Positions 1 through 9,166 of a stretch of DNA of 64,000 nt are shown here, in pieces. A program made the translations under genes and the position numbers. Position 1 is the stretch's first letter. Each line of letters opens with the position of its first letter. Under the pieces are notes generated by a model. It saw only the letters and a list, made by a program, of their open reading frames with translations, did not search any database and had not been told where the DNA came from. Source of the stretch: Rouxiella silvae (lineage in GTDB: Bacteria; Pseudomonadota; Gammaproteobacteria; Enterobacterales; Enterobacteriaceae); the NCBI RefSeq assembly GCF_002093625.1, contig NZ_MRWD01000003.1, positions 86,077 to 150,076 of the forward strand. The letters are read 5' to 3'.

Positions 1-113
1 TGAATAAACTCTTCACGATGTTGCTCAAACCAGTGCTCAATTTTTTCCGAAAAAATCTTTTCCTCTGCGGATAACTTTCCGGTAAAGCCGTCTTCCTGAA
101 GTGATTGACTCAT
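1..113 (-). CDS. N-terminus of an unidentified protein, cut by the window edge
   Basis: The minus strand opens with ATG at 113 and stays open to the window edge (37 complete codons). The translation starts MSQSLQEDGFTGKLSAEE and is acidic and helical. An AGGAG ribosome site lies 6-7 bases before the ATG. It is the next gene downstream of the DppC-like permease in the same direction, 27 bases away, so it is probably the last visible gene of the oligopeptide transporter operon. M20-type amidohydrolases often occupy this position and have a similar lead-in, but no catalytic motif is visible, so the function is open. Confidence 0.55.
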   Translation of the reverse strand, partial: MSQSLQEDGFTGKLSAEEKIFSEKIEHWFEQHREEFI

Positions 114-140
114 ACGTCTCTCCTGTAGAGATAGTTTCAG

Positions 141-1034
141 CTAGGTAAGGTGGATATCTTTAATCGGCACTGCCGGTCGGGGGTTTAGCACTCTTGAAAG
201 CCCCTCACCGATAAAATTGATGGCTAATACCATCAGCACAATCGTCAGTCCTGGCGGGACCCACAGCCACCATTCGTAGTCAATAACCCTGATACTCTGC
301 GCCGCCGAAAGCATATTTCCCCACGAGGGTTGCGGCTGCTTAACGCCCAGTCCGATAAAACTCAGCGCGGCTTCGGCCAGAATGGCATTCGCGACCGCCA
401 GCGTGAGATTAACGATAATCGGCGCATAGGCATTCCTTAGCAGATGCCGATAAATGACAGTGAAACTGTTAACCCCCATCGACTTGGCGGCCTGAACATA
501 GCCACTTTCTCTCAGCGAAAGTAACTCTGCTCGCACCAGTCGGGCTATTCCGGTCCAGTGAAGCACACCAATGATTAAAATAACGTTCCATGAACTTGCG
601 CCAAGGATAGCGGCGAGCGTAATCGCCATCGCGTAGAAGGGAAAACACATAATAATGTCGGTGACACGCATAATAAGCATATCGGCAATACCGCTTTTAT
701 AACCGGCAATACTGCCTAGCAATAGGCCGAGCACGGCCTGAAAAAAAACCGCCGCCAATGCCACCATAATCGAAACTCGTCCGCCATACAGCAGCCTTGC
801 TAATACATCGCGGCCAATTTCATCCGTGCCCAACCAGTGTTCACTGTTTGGTGGTGCCTCAATGCCGTACAAATCCATTTCGTCTGGGCTGTGGGCGCTA
901 AGCCACGGCGCAAATACCGCCAAGACGCCCAAAATAATCAGCAGGGTTATCCCACTCACAAAATACCTGTCTCTGAACAGCGGGTGTAATTGAGAATTCT
1001 GCCGACGGGCGGGGGTTTCATTTTCGAGCATCAT
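141..1034 (-). CDS. DppC/OppC-type ABC transporter permease
   Basis: Inner-membrane permease of a peptide/nickel-type importer, 297 aa, normal length for the family. A short cytoplasmic N-terminus is followed by a first membrane helix at about residues 28-48 and the OppC-type loop ending in HWLGTDEIGRDVLARLLYGG, then five further hydrophobic segments. The EAA-type coupling loop is visible around residues 180-205 (AAKSMGVNSFTVIYRHLL). Its ATG overlaps the stop of the DppB-like gene by four bases (ATGA at 1031-1034), so the two are translationally coupled. No ATPase gene is visible for this set; it may lie beyond the left edge or be shared. The substrate is not deducible; oligopeptides are the family default. 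Confidence 0.9.
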   Translation of the reverse strand: MMLENETPARRQNSQLHPLFRDRYFVSGITLLIILGVLAVFAPWLSAHSPDEMDLYGIEAPPNSEHWLGTDEIGRDVLARLLYGGRVSIMVALAAVFFQAVLGLLLGSIAGYKSGIADMLIMRVTDIIMCFPFYAMAITLAAILGASSWNVILIIGVLHWTGIARLVRAELLSLRESGYVQAAKSMGVNSFTVIYRHLLRNAYAPIIVNLTLAVANAILAEAALSFIGLGVKQPQPSWGNMLSAAQSIRVIDYEWWLWVPPGLTIVLMVLAINFIGEGLSRVLNPRPAVPIKDIHLT

Positions 1035-1996
1035 GGTGTCAACCTCACGCGTGGGTCGGCGAGTGCATAAAGAATGTCAGCGATAATATTAATTGCCAGG
1101 GTAATAACAGCTAAAAACAGCACCACGCCCATCAGTAACGGGTAGTCACGCGCCTGAATAGCGTCAAAGCTCAAGCGCCCAATGCCCGGCCAATTAAAGA
1201 TAATTTCAGTCAACAGCGTTGATGAGAGCAGCGCGGGGATCTCCATGCCGACCACCGTAATGAGTGGCTTGGCGGCATTTTTCAGCAAGTGAGGGAAAAT
1301 CACGCCTGACCTTTTCATCCCTTTGGCAAACAGCGCCTTGATGAAATTTTGACGGGTTAACTCGCTAATACTGGAGCGCAAATAGCGGCTAAATATCGCG
1401 ATATTGCCTACTGCCAGGGCCATTGCGGGCAAAACAAGATGTTTGGCAACGTCAATCAGTCTGTCGATACCGCTGTTATTACTGCCCAGTGTGGAAACCC
1501 CCGAGACAGGAAACCAGTGCAGATTCATGGCAAAGACCTTCACCAATAATATCGCGATGAAAAAGACCGGGATGGATACGATAATAAAAGACAACAGTGA
1601 GACGCTGATATCTGCGTAAGAACCCCGGCGCAGGCCGAGATAAATTCCGAGCGGCAAAGCAATCAGCAGAGTAATAAAAAGCGACGTTCCGGCCAGAAGC
1701 AGCGTATTTAACACTCTTTCATTGATAAGCGTTAATACCGGTGCACCACTGTGAAGTGAATAACCAAAGTCGCCAAATATCGCACGTGAAGCCCAGCGCA
1801 GATATTGAATCCCTACGGGGTCAAGATAACCCGCCTGACGCAGCATTTCCTGCTTTTGCTCGGGCGTAGTTTCGGGTGAAATCATGCCAACAAGCGGATC
1901 GCCGGGCTGCAATTTTATTAAGAAGAATACCACCAGCGAGATACCAATCAGCACCGGTATGGAAATAAGTATTCTGCGTAAAATAACCCTTATCAT
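1031..1996 (-). CDS. DppB-type ABC transporter permease
   Basis: Inner-membrane permease partner of the DppC-like protein, 321 aa. The N-terminal helix (about residues 9-28) is followed by the family-typical LQPGDP segment and then by five more hydrophobic stretches. A GVIFPHLLKNAAKPLI EAA-like loop for ATPase docking lies near residue 230. The start ATG has only a weak GGGAA ribosome site. The gene follows the binding-protein gene by 70 bases and overlaps the next permease by four, giving the order binding protein-DppB-DppC. Peptide, nickel or other solutes are all possible. Confidence 0.9.
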   Translation of the reverse strand: MIRVILRRILISIPVLIGISLVVFFLIKLQPGDPLVGMISPETTPEQKQEMLRQAGYLDPVGIQYLRWASRAIFGDFGYSLHSGAPVLTLINERVLNTLLLAGTSLFITLLIALPLGIYLGLRRGSYADISVSLLSFIIVSIPVFFIAILLVKVFAMNLHWFPVSGVSTLGSNNSGIDRLIDVAKHLVLPAMALAVGNIAIFSRYLRSSISELTRQNFIKALFAKGMKRSGVIFPHLLKNAAKPLITVVGMEIPALLSSTLLTEIIFNWPGIGRLSFDAIQARDYPLLMGVVLFLAVITLAINIIADILYALADPRVRLTP

Positions 1997-2066
1997 AAAA
2001 TTCCCGAACTAGAGTGAGCGGGTTTAATAGCCGGCCTGCACTATAAAACCCTGTACTGTGCATGGG

Positions 2067-3662
2067 TTACTGTTTAACGGTCCAGTTAGCCACATCGGCG
2101 AAAGGTTCATACGGATAAGAGTGATAATGAGTCACCCTTTTGCTCAGCGCATATCCCTGATTGGGAATATAGAGCCAGACGTGAGGCACTTCTTCATTGA
2201 CGGTCTTTAGCCAATTACCAATATGGGTCTTAAGCTTTTCAGCATCGATAGTGGCGTTGAACTGATTGGCATCGGCGTCTAACTGCGGCGTGGAAAATCT
2301 TTCCCACCAGAAGTTATTATCATATTGGCCGGGCCGGAAAGTTCCGCCCATCAATACGCCGTCATAGCGCTTATTCTTGTCCTGCAAAATGGAGAGCGTT
2401 GCATTAAAGTCGGCGACGTTAAGCACGACATTAATGCCTATTTTTTTCAGGTTTTGCTGAATAATAGGTGCCGTCAGTTCACGGGTTCTATTACCCGTCG
2501 GATAGTTAAGGGTAAAGATAAAATCCTTGCCGTCTTTATCAACAAAACCGTCACCGTGGGTGTCGGTCCACCCAGCTTCTTTTAATAACGCTTTGGCCTT
2601 TTCAGGATTGTAGGCGTAATTATTCAGGTCCTTAGGGTAGTAAGGGCTGTGCGGATTATCTTTAGTGTTAAACAGTTCGCCGTGTCCGTACAGGAGCTTA
2701 TCGACAATCGCCTGACGGTCGATGCCATAAACCAACGCCTGTCTCACTCGGCGATCCGTCAGATTTTTATTGCGCGTATCGAGCGATAAATACTGCGCCC
2801 CGACGCCCGGTTGCTCGACGATTTGAATGCCGGCATTTTTATAAGTTTGCAAATCACGACTGTTCCAGGACGAAAGTTCGGCAATATCCACGTCGCCGTT
2901 AATCAATTCATTTTGTACCGTCTGGGCATTGGATATTTTGAAAATCAGCGTCTTGGTTTTAGGTTCACCGCCGAAGTAATCATCGTTTCGTTCTAGCTTA
3001 ACGTACTGATCGGGTAAAAATTCCACAAACTTGTAAGGTCCAGTACCCACCGGTTTTCGCAAAAGCTCGGTCGCTTTGTTCCACTCTTTGACTGGCACCT
3101 TGCTCCAGATATGTTTGGCAAGCACAGGGCGGTCGGCAAAATGGGAAAATGCGGCGGCATACGGCGCATTAAAGGTGAAGCTGACAGTTTGCGGGTCGAT
3201 GACCTTGATACCCGCCAGCGTTGATGTTTTACCGGCGTGATAATCTTCATAGCCCACTAGGTGCTTAACAAAATCAGGCGTGTCTTTGGGAAATCCGCTA
3301 TCGGCTTCGGTAGCATAAGTGAAATAGACATCATCAGCAGTAAAGTCAGCGCCATCGTGCCATTTAACACCAGGCCTTAAATGCAGCGTCAGCGTTTTAC
3401 CCTCATTGGAGTAATCATATTTTTCTGCCAGCGACGGTTTTGGATTTTGATTTTCGTCAAGGGTAAACAGGCGGCCAAAAACGGTAAATATGATGGCACG
3501 ATCGTAATCAGTGAAATAGAGAGTAGGATGGAAATTTCCGCTTGGATTACTCCAGATAGCGTAGCGAATAATACTGTTATTGTTATTATTTTCTGCCGCC
3601 GTGACATTGAATACCGTCAGACTCATGGCTGCAAAAACGATTGCCTTTGATAATACTTTCAT
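2067..3662 (-). CDS. Periplasmic solute-binding protein, SBP_bac_5 (peptide/nickel) family
   Basis: Substrate-binding component of the importer, 531 aa. A Sec signal peptide is visible at residues 1-23 (positive MKVLSK start, hydrophobic core, cleavage near VTA-AEN). The rest matches the family-5 layout: LHLRPGVKWHDGADFTADDV near residues 95-115, GTGPYKFVEF near 207, and VRQALVYGIDRQAIVDKLL near 305. It is the first gene of the minus-strand operon with the two permeases; a GGGG-rich ribosome site precedes the ATG. The bound ligand is unknown. Confidence 0.9.
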   Translation of the reverse strand: MKVLSKAIVFAAMSLTVFNVTAAENNNNNSIIRYAIWSNPSGNFHPTLYFTDYDRAIIFTVFGRLFTLDENQNPKPSLAEKYDYSNEGKTLTLHLRPGVKWHDGADFTADDVYFTYATEADSGFPKDTPDFVKHLVGYEDYHAGKTSTLAGIKVIDPQTVSFTFNAPYAAAFSHFADRPVLAKHIWSKVPVKEWNKATELLRKPVGTGPYKFVEFLPDQYVKLERNDDYFGGEPKTKTLIFKISNAQTVQNELINGDVDIAELSSWNSRDLQTYKNAGIQIVEQPGVGAQYLSLDTRNKNLTDRRVRQALVYGIDRQAIVDKLLYGHGELFNTKDNPHSPYYPKDLNNYAYNPEKAKALLKEAGWTDTHGDGFVDKDGKDFIFTLNYPTGNRTRELTAPIIQQNLKKIGINVVLNVADFNATLSILQDKNKRYDGVLMGGTFRPGQYDNNFWWERFSTPQLDADANQFNATIDAEKLKTHIGNWLKTVNEEVPHVWLYIPNQGYALSKRVTHYHSYPYEPFADVANWTVKQ

Positions 3663-3964
3663 TACTACCCCAGATAAAGTTGCAATAATTCACTCCGCCA
3701 ATAATATTTTCGGCGATAAAAGTAAAACGAAGAGTCGGTGACAACGCACTAATTTTTAACAAAATTAAGCGCTGACTGAGGGTTATGCAAATACTTTAAA
3801 TGGTAATGCTTATCTAATAATCAAATCTACAGGGTACAAGGCTTATTGGCCGCGATGCCTTGCCCGAAAATAAGCAATCGGCTATCTGTACTGCAAAAAA
3901 TAAAGGGATTCTGTACCTTAAAATCAGCCTGATGCCTCAAGTATGATGCTCCAACACTTCAAAA
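3663..3964. other. Intergenic region between divergent operons
   Basis: About 300 AT-rich bases separate the binding-protein gene (minus) from the LysE exporter (plus). No gene is visible. A GGTACA near 3834 and a TGTACC near 3912 form the ends of an interrupted inverted repeat in front of the exporter and could belong to its control region, but the evidence is weak. Confidence 0.4.
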
Positions 3965-4609
3965 ATGACTGGGATGATCATGACAGGCCTTTCCGCTTTT
4001 CTCGCCGGGATGCTGATATATATTGTTGGAACGGCAACACCAGGTCCGGGGAATCTTTCTATTGCCAATGCCGCAATGAACTATGGGCGAAGAGCAGGGT
4101 TTACTCTCGCTGCGGGGATTATTTCGGGTTCACTATGTTGGGGAATAATGACCGGCTTCGGCATGTCGGCGCTGCTGACGTCCTCGGGTCACTTTATTTT
4201 CTGGCTAAAAATCGTCGGCGCTTGTTATCTTTTGTGGCTTGGTTGCAAAGCCATCAGGAGCGCCGTGGTAAATAAGCCCGTGTCGGCAAGAAAGCAGCAC
4301 ACTTCGTCGACTTCAACGCTGGGATTTTATCTTCAAGGCTTGGGTATTCACCTGACCAATCCCAAAGCCGTACTGACCTGGTTTACGGTAACCAGCGTCG
4401 GCCTGAGCGCCACCACGCCTTCATGGGGAGTCTTCCTGCTGATTGGCAGCTGTGCGTTAACCGGCATGATGATTTTTTGCCTCTACGCATTGGCATTTTC
4501 AGCCCGTTCAGCCGAAGCCTTTTTCCTGCGCACGCGCCGCTACTTCGACCTTATTTGCGCCGGATTTTATCTGCTCTTCGCCGGAGGATTTATTATCTCA
4601 CTGTATTAA
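3965..4609 (+). CDS. LysE/RhtB-family amino-acid exporter
   Basis: Inner-membrane exporter of the LysE/RhtB family, 214 aa, usual length, with about six hydrophobic segments. The diagnostic N-terminal motif TATPGPGN sits in the first helix, and GLGIHLTNPKAVLTW, typical of the family, is near residue 125. Members export homoserine, threonine, cysteine or other amino acids; the substrate here is unknown. Start choice is uncertain: ATGs lie at 3965, 3974 and 3980, and the one at 3980 has the best spacing from a GGGA motif. Its 3' end overlaps the convergent DUF998 gene by four bases. Confidence 0.85.
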   Translation: MTGMIMTGLSAFLAGMLIYIVGTATPGPGNLSIANAAMNYGRRAGFTLAAGIISGSLCWGIMTGFGMSALLTSSGHFIFWLKIVGACYLLWLGCKAIRSAVVNKPVSARKQHTSSTSTLGFYLQGLGIHLTNPKAVLTWFTVTSVGLSATTPSWGVFLLIGSCALTGMMIFCLYALAFSARSAEAFFLRTRRYFDLICAGFYLLFAGGFIISLY

Positions 4610-5220
4610 GCCCGGCGGCTGTTAATTAATAAACCTAAGCCGGTCAATATTTGCCACAGGGTAATAGGATAAACCGAGGCGCGCTCTATAATGCCAATAG
4701 GAAAAATATTATAGGTAAGGGTGACCATACACAGAAGCCCGAGGCAGCCTAATATCAGGCTTAATGCGCCGTAACGGCGAAAGCCCGCGTTGAAACACAT
4801 CACGCAGCCGACTGTTATCAAACACAAGTTTCCACCGGCGATGGCCATGACGGCCCCGACTTGATGCAGCGTGAGGCCGGTGGTTTCACCGCCGCTGTGA
4901 AACAGGGCAATCATCACGCCACCCACGGCGTGAATCAACCCAGTGGCGATAAACACAACACGCCCGATGCCGTTAAAATTATGACGCAGCAGCCAGCAGG
5001 CGATGAAAAACAGCACGCCTTCAATCGCAAATCCGCTGTTCATCAGGTTATGCAAAGGCGAACGAAAGGGGATCCCGAGGTCGCTGATGTAGTTTTGACT
5101 GTATGAATACCGCGGATTTACCCAGCTTAGGGCGCTGAGTTTTTCCGCCAGCAGATACTGTAATCCGCCAAGGCTGAAGCACAGTGCGCCCCATTTTTGC
5201 CAACCCGTGTGACTTCGCAT
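4606..5220 (-). CDS. DUF998-family integral membrane protein
   Basis: 204 aa with about six hydrophobic segments. The NPRYSYSQNYISDLG stretch near residues 35-50 and the NSGFAIEGVLFF segment are characteristic of DUF998 membrane proteins, whose function is unknown. The ATG at 5220 has a good AAGGAAAC ribosome site. It follows the MFS exporter gene by 11 bases on the same strand, so the two are probably co-transcribed. No catalytic residues are apparent. Confidence 0.75.
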   Translation of the reverse strand: MRSHTGWQKWGALCFSLGGLQYLLAEKLSALSWVNPRYSYSQNYISDLGIPFRSPLHNLMNSGFAIEGVLFFIACWLLRHNFNGIGRVVFIATGLIHAVGGVMIALFHSGGETTGLTLHQVGAVMAIAGGNLCLITVGCVMCFNAGFRRYGALSLILGCLGLLCMVTLTYNIFPIGIIERASVYPITLWQILTGLGLLINSRRA

Positions 5221-5231
5221 AAGTTTCCTTA

Positions 5232-6482
5232 TCAGGCGACGCTTTCAGCCCGCGGTGAATCATTTTGCAACTGCTGACGACGGCGTAGGCCCGGGAACCA
5301 CTTCATCCACAGCGCTACCACCACCAGCGTACCGATCCCCCCAACGGCGGCGGCCGGAACGGCACCGAGCCACGCGGCCAGCATACCGGACTCAAATTCG
5401 CCAAGCTGGTTAGAAGTATTAATGAAGATTGAGTTTACCGCGCTCACGCGGCCGCGCATATCGTCAGGCGTATCAAGCTGCACCAGCGCACCGCGAATTA
5501 CCATACTTATCATGTCAAATCCGCCAAGCGCAAACAGTGCCAGCATTGACAACCATAAAGTACTCGACAGCGCAAACACCAGCGTGGCGACGCCAAAACC
5601 GGCCACGGCGGCAAACATAATCATGCCGACATTGCGCGTCAGTGCGCGGCGACTGAGCCAGAATCCGACCAGCAGCGCGCCAACCGCAGGTGCCCCGCGC
5701 AGCAGGCCGAGGCCCCACGCGCCAGTATGAAGAATATCGTGAGCAAAAATCGGCAACAGCGCAGTCGCTCCACCAAGCAATACGGCAAACAAGTCGAGTG
5801 AGATAACCCCCAGCACGTCAGGGCGATTACGGATAAAGTGAATACCGGCAAACAGCGTTTTGAAGGTCGCGGGCACGCGGCGGGGCAGCGCTTGTTCATA
5901 GCGCAGGCGGCTGACCATAAACACCGAGATGAAATAAAGCACGGCGCAGACGCCATACACCACCTCAGCTCCGGCGATATACAGCACGCCGCCCAAGGCG
6001 GGACCTACCATGCCTGCCGCCTGACCGGCAATGCTGTTGGCCGCCATCGCGCGCGGTAATATTGCCGGTGGCACCAGCGCCGGAAGCATCGACAGTAAAG
6101 ACGGCCCCTCCATGGCTTTAGCGGTTGAGTTGATAAACACCAACCCCAGCACGACCCATTCATCAACGTGATGAGTGAAGGTCAGTACGGCCAGGCCAAT
6201 AATCGCCAAGCCCTGCACACACTGCGCCAACACCACCACCCGCCGCCTGTCGAACTGATCGGCAATATGTCCGGCAACCAGCGCCAAAGATACTGAGGGC
6301 AAAAACTGCACCAGACCAATCAGACCCAAGTCCAGAGCGCGGCCAGTCAAAGAGTAAATCTGCCAACTCACCACGATGGTCAGCATCTGAAAACCAAAGC
6401 TTGAAGAGGCGCGTGCTATCCAAAAGGCGACAAAGGAACGGTGCTGCAACAGCGAATCCGGGTTAGCGGAAGGAGGAGGCAT
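5232..6482 (-). CDS. MFS transporter, EntS-like (MFS_3) family
   Basis: Twelve-helix major facilitator of 416 aa. The start chosen is ATG 6482 (MPPPSANPD); 28 codons of possible upstream extension are AT-rich and look non-coding. The first half contains the MFS loop GHIADQFDRRRVVVLAQ, equivalent to the conserved loop 2-3 motif, and the second half has VRGALVQLDTPDDMRGRVSAV, typical of EntS-like exporters. Such proteins export siderophores, macrolides or unknown small molecules. No biosynthetic genes are nearby, so the substrate remains open. It is upstream of the DUF998 gene in a two-gene unit. Confidence 0.85.
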   Translation of the reverse strand: MPPPSANPDSLLQHRSFVAFWIARASSSFGFQMLTIVVSWQIYSLTGRALDLGLIGLVQFLPSVSLALVAGHIADQFDRRRVVVLAQCVQGLAIIGLAVLTFTHHVDEWVVLGLVFINSTAKAMEGPSLLSMLPALVPPAILPRAMAANSIAGQAAGMVGPALGGVLYIAGAEVVYGVCAVLYFISVFMVSRLRYEQALPRRVPATFKTLFAGIHFIRNRPDVLGVISLDLFAVLLGGATALLPIFAHDILHTGAWGLGLLRGAPAVGALLVGFWLSRRALTRNVGMIMFAAVAGFGVATLVFALSSTLWLSMLALFALGGFDMISMVIRGALVQLDTPDDMRGRVSAVNSIFINTSNQLGEFESGMLAAWLGAVPAAAVGGIGTLVVVALWMKWFPGLRRRQQLQNDSPRAESVA

Positions 6483-6593
6483 GATGGATCCCTGAAAGAA
6501 AATAGTTCTATTGTTAATAATTATTAGACGATGCAATAAATCATTTTTACCATAAAAAATTAACAAAACTAAAAAATATCAATTCTGATGGAT

Positions 6594-6625
6594 AAAAAAA
6601 CCGCCGAGGCTAAAATTCGGCGGTT
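6594..6625 (-). terminator. Rho-independent terminator of the minus-strand sulfur/peptide operon
   Basis: ACCGCCGA at 6600-6607 pairs with TCGGCGGT at 6617-6624. Read on the minus strand, the stem is followed by a run of seven T residues (6600-6594). It lies 33 bases after the stop of the double-ATPase gene and ends that operon. Confidence 0.85.
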
Positions 6626-6656
6626 ATCTTGGCGTGGTACGTGCTGATGAAAGGCT

Positions 6657-8327
6657 TCAGCTAACAGCGCTGAGCGCGTCTACCGCCCTGCCCCGGCCTG
6701 GAATATGGCTCAGCAGTTGGCGCGTGTAGTCAGTTTGCGGACTATCAAAAATTTGCCCCACGGCGGCCTGCTCGACCACCTTGCCGTGCTGCATGACCAC
6801 TACATAGTCAGAAATTTGCTTCACCACCGCCAAATCATGAGAAATAAACAGGTAGCTCAGCCCAAGTTCGCGCTGCAAACGGTCAAGCAGGGTTAGAATT
6901 TGTGACTGCACGGCAGCGTCCAGCGCCGATACTGGCTCATCCAGCACCACCAGCTCCGGTGAAATCGCCAGTGCGCGGGCGATAGCCACTCGCTGACGCT
7001 GCCCACCCGAAAGCGCTGTCGGACGCACATCGAGCAAGCGTCGCGGTAATTCTACGCTGTCCATCAGCCATTCGGCCCGCTCTCTTCTGCTCGGCTTATC
7101 ACCCATGCGAAAAGCACTCAACGGCTCGGTAATGATCTCTTCCAGCGACAGTTTGGGATTAAGCGAAGCATAGGGATTTTGATACACCACCTGCACCCGA
7201 CGCCGAAACGCCTGCCGTTCGGCCTGACTCGGTGCGCTGAAATCACGCCCTTCAAACTCAATCTGACCGCTGTCTGGGGTCTCAAGGCCCAAAAGCATGC
7301 GTACCGTGGTCGATTTCCCCGAGCCAGACTCGCCGACAAGGCTGGTTGTTCCGCCACGCACTACCGGAAATGAAACACCATCGACCGCGGTAAAGCTGTC
7401 CTGCCCTCGGCTTGAACCGAAGCGTTTAACTAATTGATCGGCGCGAAGCAGCACCTCTGCATGGTGTAAAACTGGCCGACGAGGTACTTCAAAAAAGGCC
7501 GGTGAAGCCTGAAGCAACTGCCGCGTATAGGGATGACGTGGCTGATTAAACAGCACAGAGGCCGGGCCGGTTTCAACCACCTTACCGTGCTGCATCACTA
7601 GCACGCGGTCTGCCCGTTCAAGCGCGACCTGAAGGTCGTGAGTTATCAACAACAGCGCAATCCCTTTGCTGCGCACAATCCCCTCAAGGGAATCCAGCAC
7701 CTGTTTTTGCACGCTGACGTCCAGCGCGCTGGTCGGTTCATCAGCAATAATCAGTTTCGGGTGATGACTCATCGCCATCGCCAACAGTACGCGCTGTCGC
7801 ATTCCGCCAGAAAGCTGATGCGGATAACTGTGCAATATCCGCTGCGCGTCGTGCAAACCCACTTCGGCCAGCAGGCTTTCTACCCGCAGCGCCGCCTGTT
7901 TTTTACCGACACCGTGCAGCGTGAGTGCCTCAAGCATCTGTTTACCCACCGTTTGTATCGGGTTGAGCGACTGTGCGGGGTCCTGCGGAACAAAACCGAT
8001 ATCCAGGCCACGCAGCCTTTGCCACTGGCGCTGGCTGGCATTTTCCAGCCGCTGTCCGGCAAGCTCAATCGTGCCTGAAACGCGCCGCGCCTGCTTGCCC
8101 AACAGACCCACCAGCGCCGAGGCGGTGGTCGATTTTCCTGAACCGGAACCCCCGACAATGGCCAGCACTTCACCCTGAGCAATATGTAAGTCGAGACTGT
8201 CAACGGCGCGCAGCGTTTGCCCATCTTTCAAGGCATAGTCAACGCTGAGCTGCACAACCGACAGCAGCGTGGGCCGCGCTCCTTGCTGAGCGCTGTGCTG
8301 AATGCCTTGATCTACAGTATGGTTCAT
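6657..8327 (-). CDS. Fused double-domain ABC ATPase (DppD-DppF/GsiA type)
   Basis: 556-aa cytoplasmic ATPase carrying two complete nucleotide-binding domains. Domain 1 has Walker A GGSGSGKST at residues 59-67, signature LSGGMRQR and Walker [13 protein letters not shown]. Domain 2 repeats [17 protein letters not shown] and LVVLDEPVSALD. This is the GsiA/YejF-like architecture that energises peptide-type permeases. The ATG at 8327 is chosen because GGAGG lies seven bases upstream and it overlaps the permease stop (ATGA, 8324-8327). It is the last gene of the five-gene minus-strand operon. Confidence 0.93.
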   Translation of the reverse strand: MNHTVDQGIQHSAQQGARPTLLSVVQLSVDYALKDGQTLRAVDSLDLHIAQGEVLAIVGGSGSGKSTTASALVGLLGKQARRVSGTIELAGQRLENASQRQWQRLRGLDIGFVPQDPAQSLNPIQTVGKQMLEALTLHGVGKKQAALRVESLLAEVGLHDAQRILHSYPHQLSGGMRQRVLLAMAMSHHPKLIIADEPTSALDVSVQKQVLDSLEGIVRSKGIALLLITHDLQVALERADRVLVMQHGKVVETGPASVLFNQPRHPYTRQLLQASPAFFEVPRRPVLHHAEVLLRADQLVKRFGSSRGQDSFTAVDGVSFPVVRGGTTSLVGESGSGKSTTVRMLLGLETPDSGQIEFEGRDFSAPSQAERQAFRRRVQVVYQNPYASLNPKLSLEEIITEPLSAFRMGDKPSRRERAEWLMDSVELPRRLLDVRPTALSGGQRQRVAIARALAISPELVVLDEPVSALDAAVQSQILTLLDRLQRELGLSYLFISHDLAVVKQISDYVVVMQHGKVVEQAAVGQIFDSPQTDYTRQLLSHIPGRGRAVDALSAVS

Positions 8328-9166
8328 TGTTCCTCCGCTTTGTCTTGTATAAACCCGGCAACCCGATTCGTTGCCAACACGGCAAGCACAATCATCAATC
8401 CCGGCAGCGTGGTGTACCACCAGGCGGCGGCAATGTAATTACGGCCTTCGGAGACCAGAAGCCCCCACTCCGGTTGCGGCGGCGGTGCGCCAAATCCCAG
8501 AAAACTCAGTGCTGAAACAGAAAGCAGCGCAAACCCCAATTCAAGCGCCGCCAGCGAAAGCACCGGTGCCAGCGCGTGGGGAATAATATGACGACGAATA
8601 ATCGTCAGATGGCTGACGCCCCCAGCGCGAGCGGCTTCAACAAAGAGATTTACTTTGCTGCGCAACACTTCACCGCGTGACAAACGGGCAAAGGTGGCAA
8701 TCGATGACAGGCCGACGGCGATAGCAATATGCAGCGTCCCGAAACCCAATACTGTGACAATGGCCATTGCCAGCAGCAGGTTGGGAATGGCCATTAGCAC
8801 GTCGATAACACGCATAAACAGCTGATCGGTACGTCCACCGACGTAGCCAGAAGCCACGCCAATTGTTGCCCCAACCACCAGCGCAATGGCCACAGAAAAC
8901 AGCGTTGCCTTTAGCGTCAGCGCCGTGCCAAACACCGTGCGGCTGTAAATATCACGCCCCAGATGGTCAGTGCCAAACCAGTGCAGGCTCGAAGGCGGCT
9001 GAAGTGCAACCAGTGGATTACCGACCAGCGGGTCCTGATGGGCAAACAGACTCGGCGCAATGCCCCACAGCGCCACCAACAGCAAAATCGCCAGACTGAG
9101 CCACAGCGTATAGGCAAAACGCGTTGTTAAAGAAAGCCGCTGTTCGGCGGGAAGAATGAGGCTCAT
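8324..9166 (-). CDS. DppC/GsiD-type ABC transporter permease
   Basis: 280-aa inner-membrane permease. After a first helix (about residues 20-42) comes the OppC-type HWFGTDHLGRDIYSRTVFG segment, then further membrane segments. The coupling loop EAARAGGVSHLTIIRRHIIP is near residues 178-197. Four-base overlaps join it to the permease gene before it (9163-9166) and the ATPase gene after it (8324-8327), so the three proteins are translationally coupled as one importer. Confidence 0.92.
   Translation of the reverse strand: MSLILPAEQRLSLTTRFAYTLWLSLAILLLVALWGIAPSLFAHQDPLVGNPLVALQPPSSLHWFGTDHLGRDIYSRTVFGTALTLKATLFSVAIALVVGATIGVASGYVGGRTDQLFMRVIDVLMAIPNLLLAMAIVTVLGFGTLHIAIAVGLSSIATFARLSRGEVLRSKVNLFVEAARAGGVSHLTIIRRHIIPHALAPVLSLAALELGFALLSVSALSFLGFGAPPPQPEWGLLVSEGRNYIAAAWWYTTLPGLMIVLAVLATNRVAGFIQDKAEEQ

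Noticed and set aside
141..3662. DppABC-like set considered as a nickel importer
   Set aside because: The SBP_bac_5/permease families cover peptides, nickel and other solutes, and no nickel-specific residue or NikR site can be seen.
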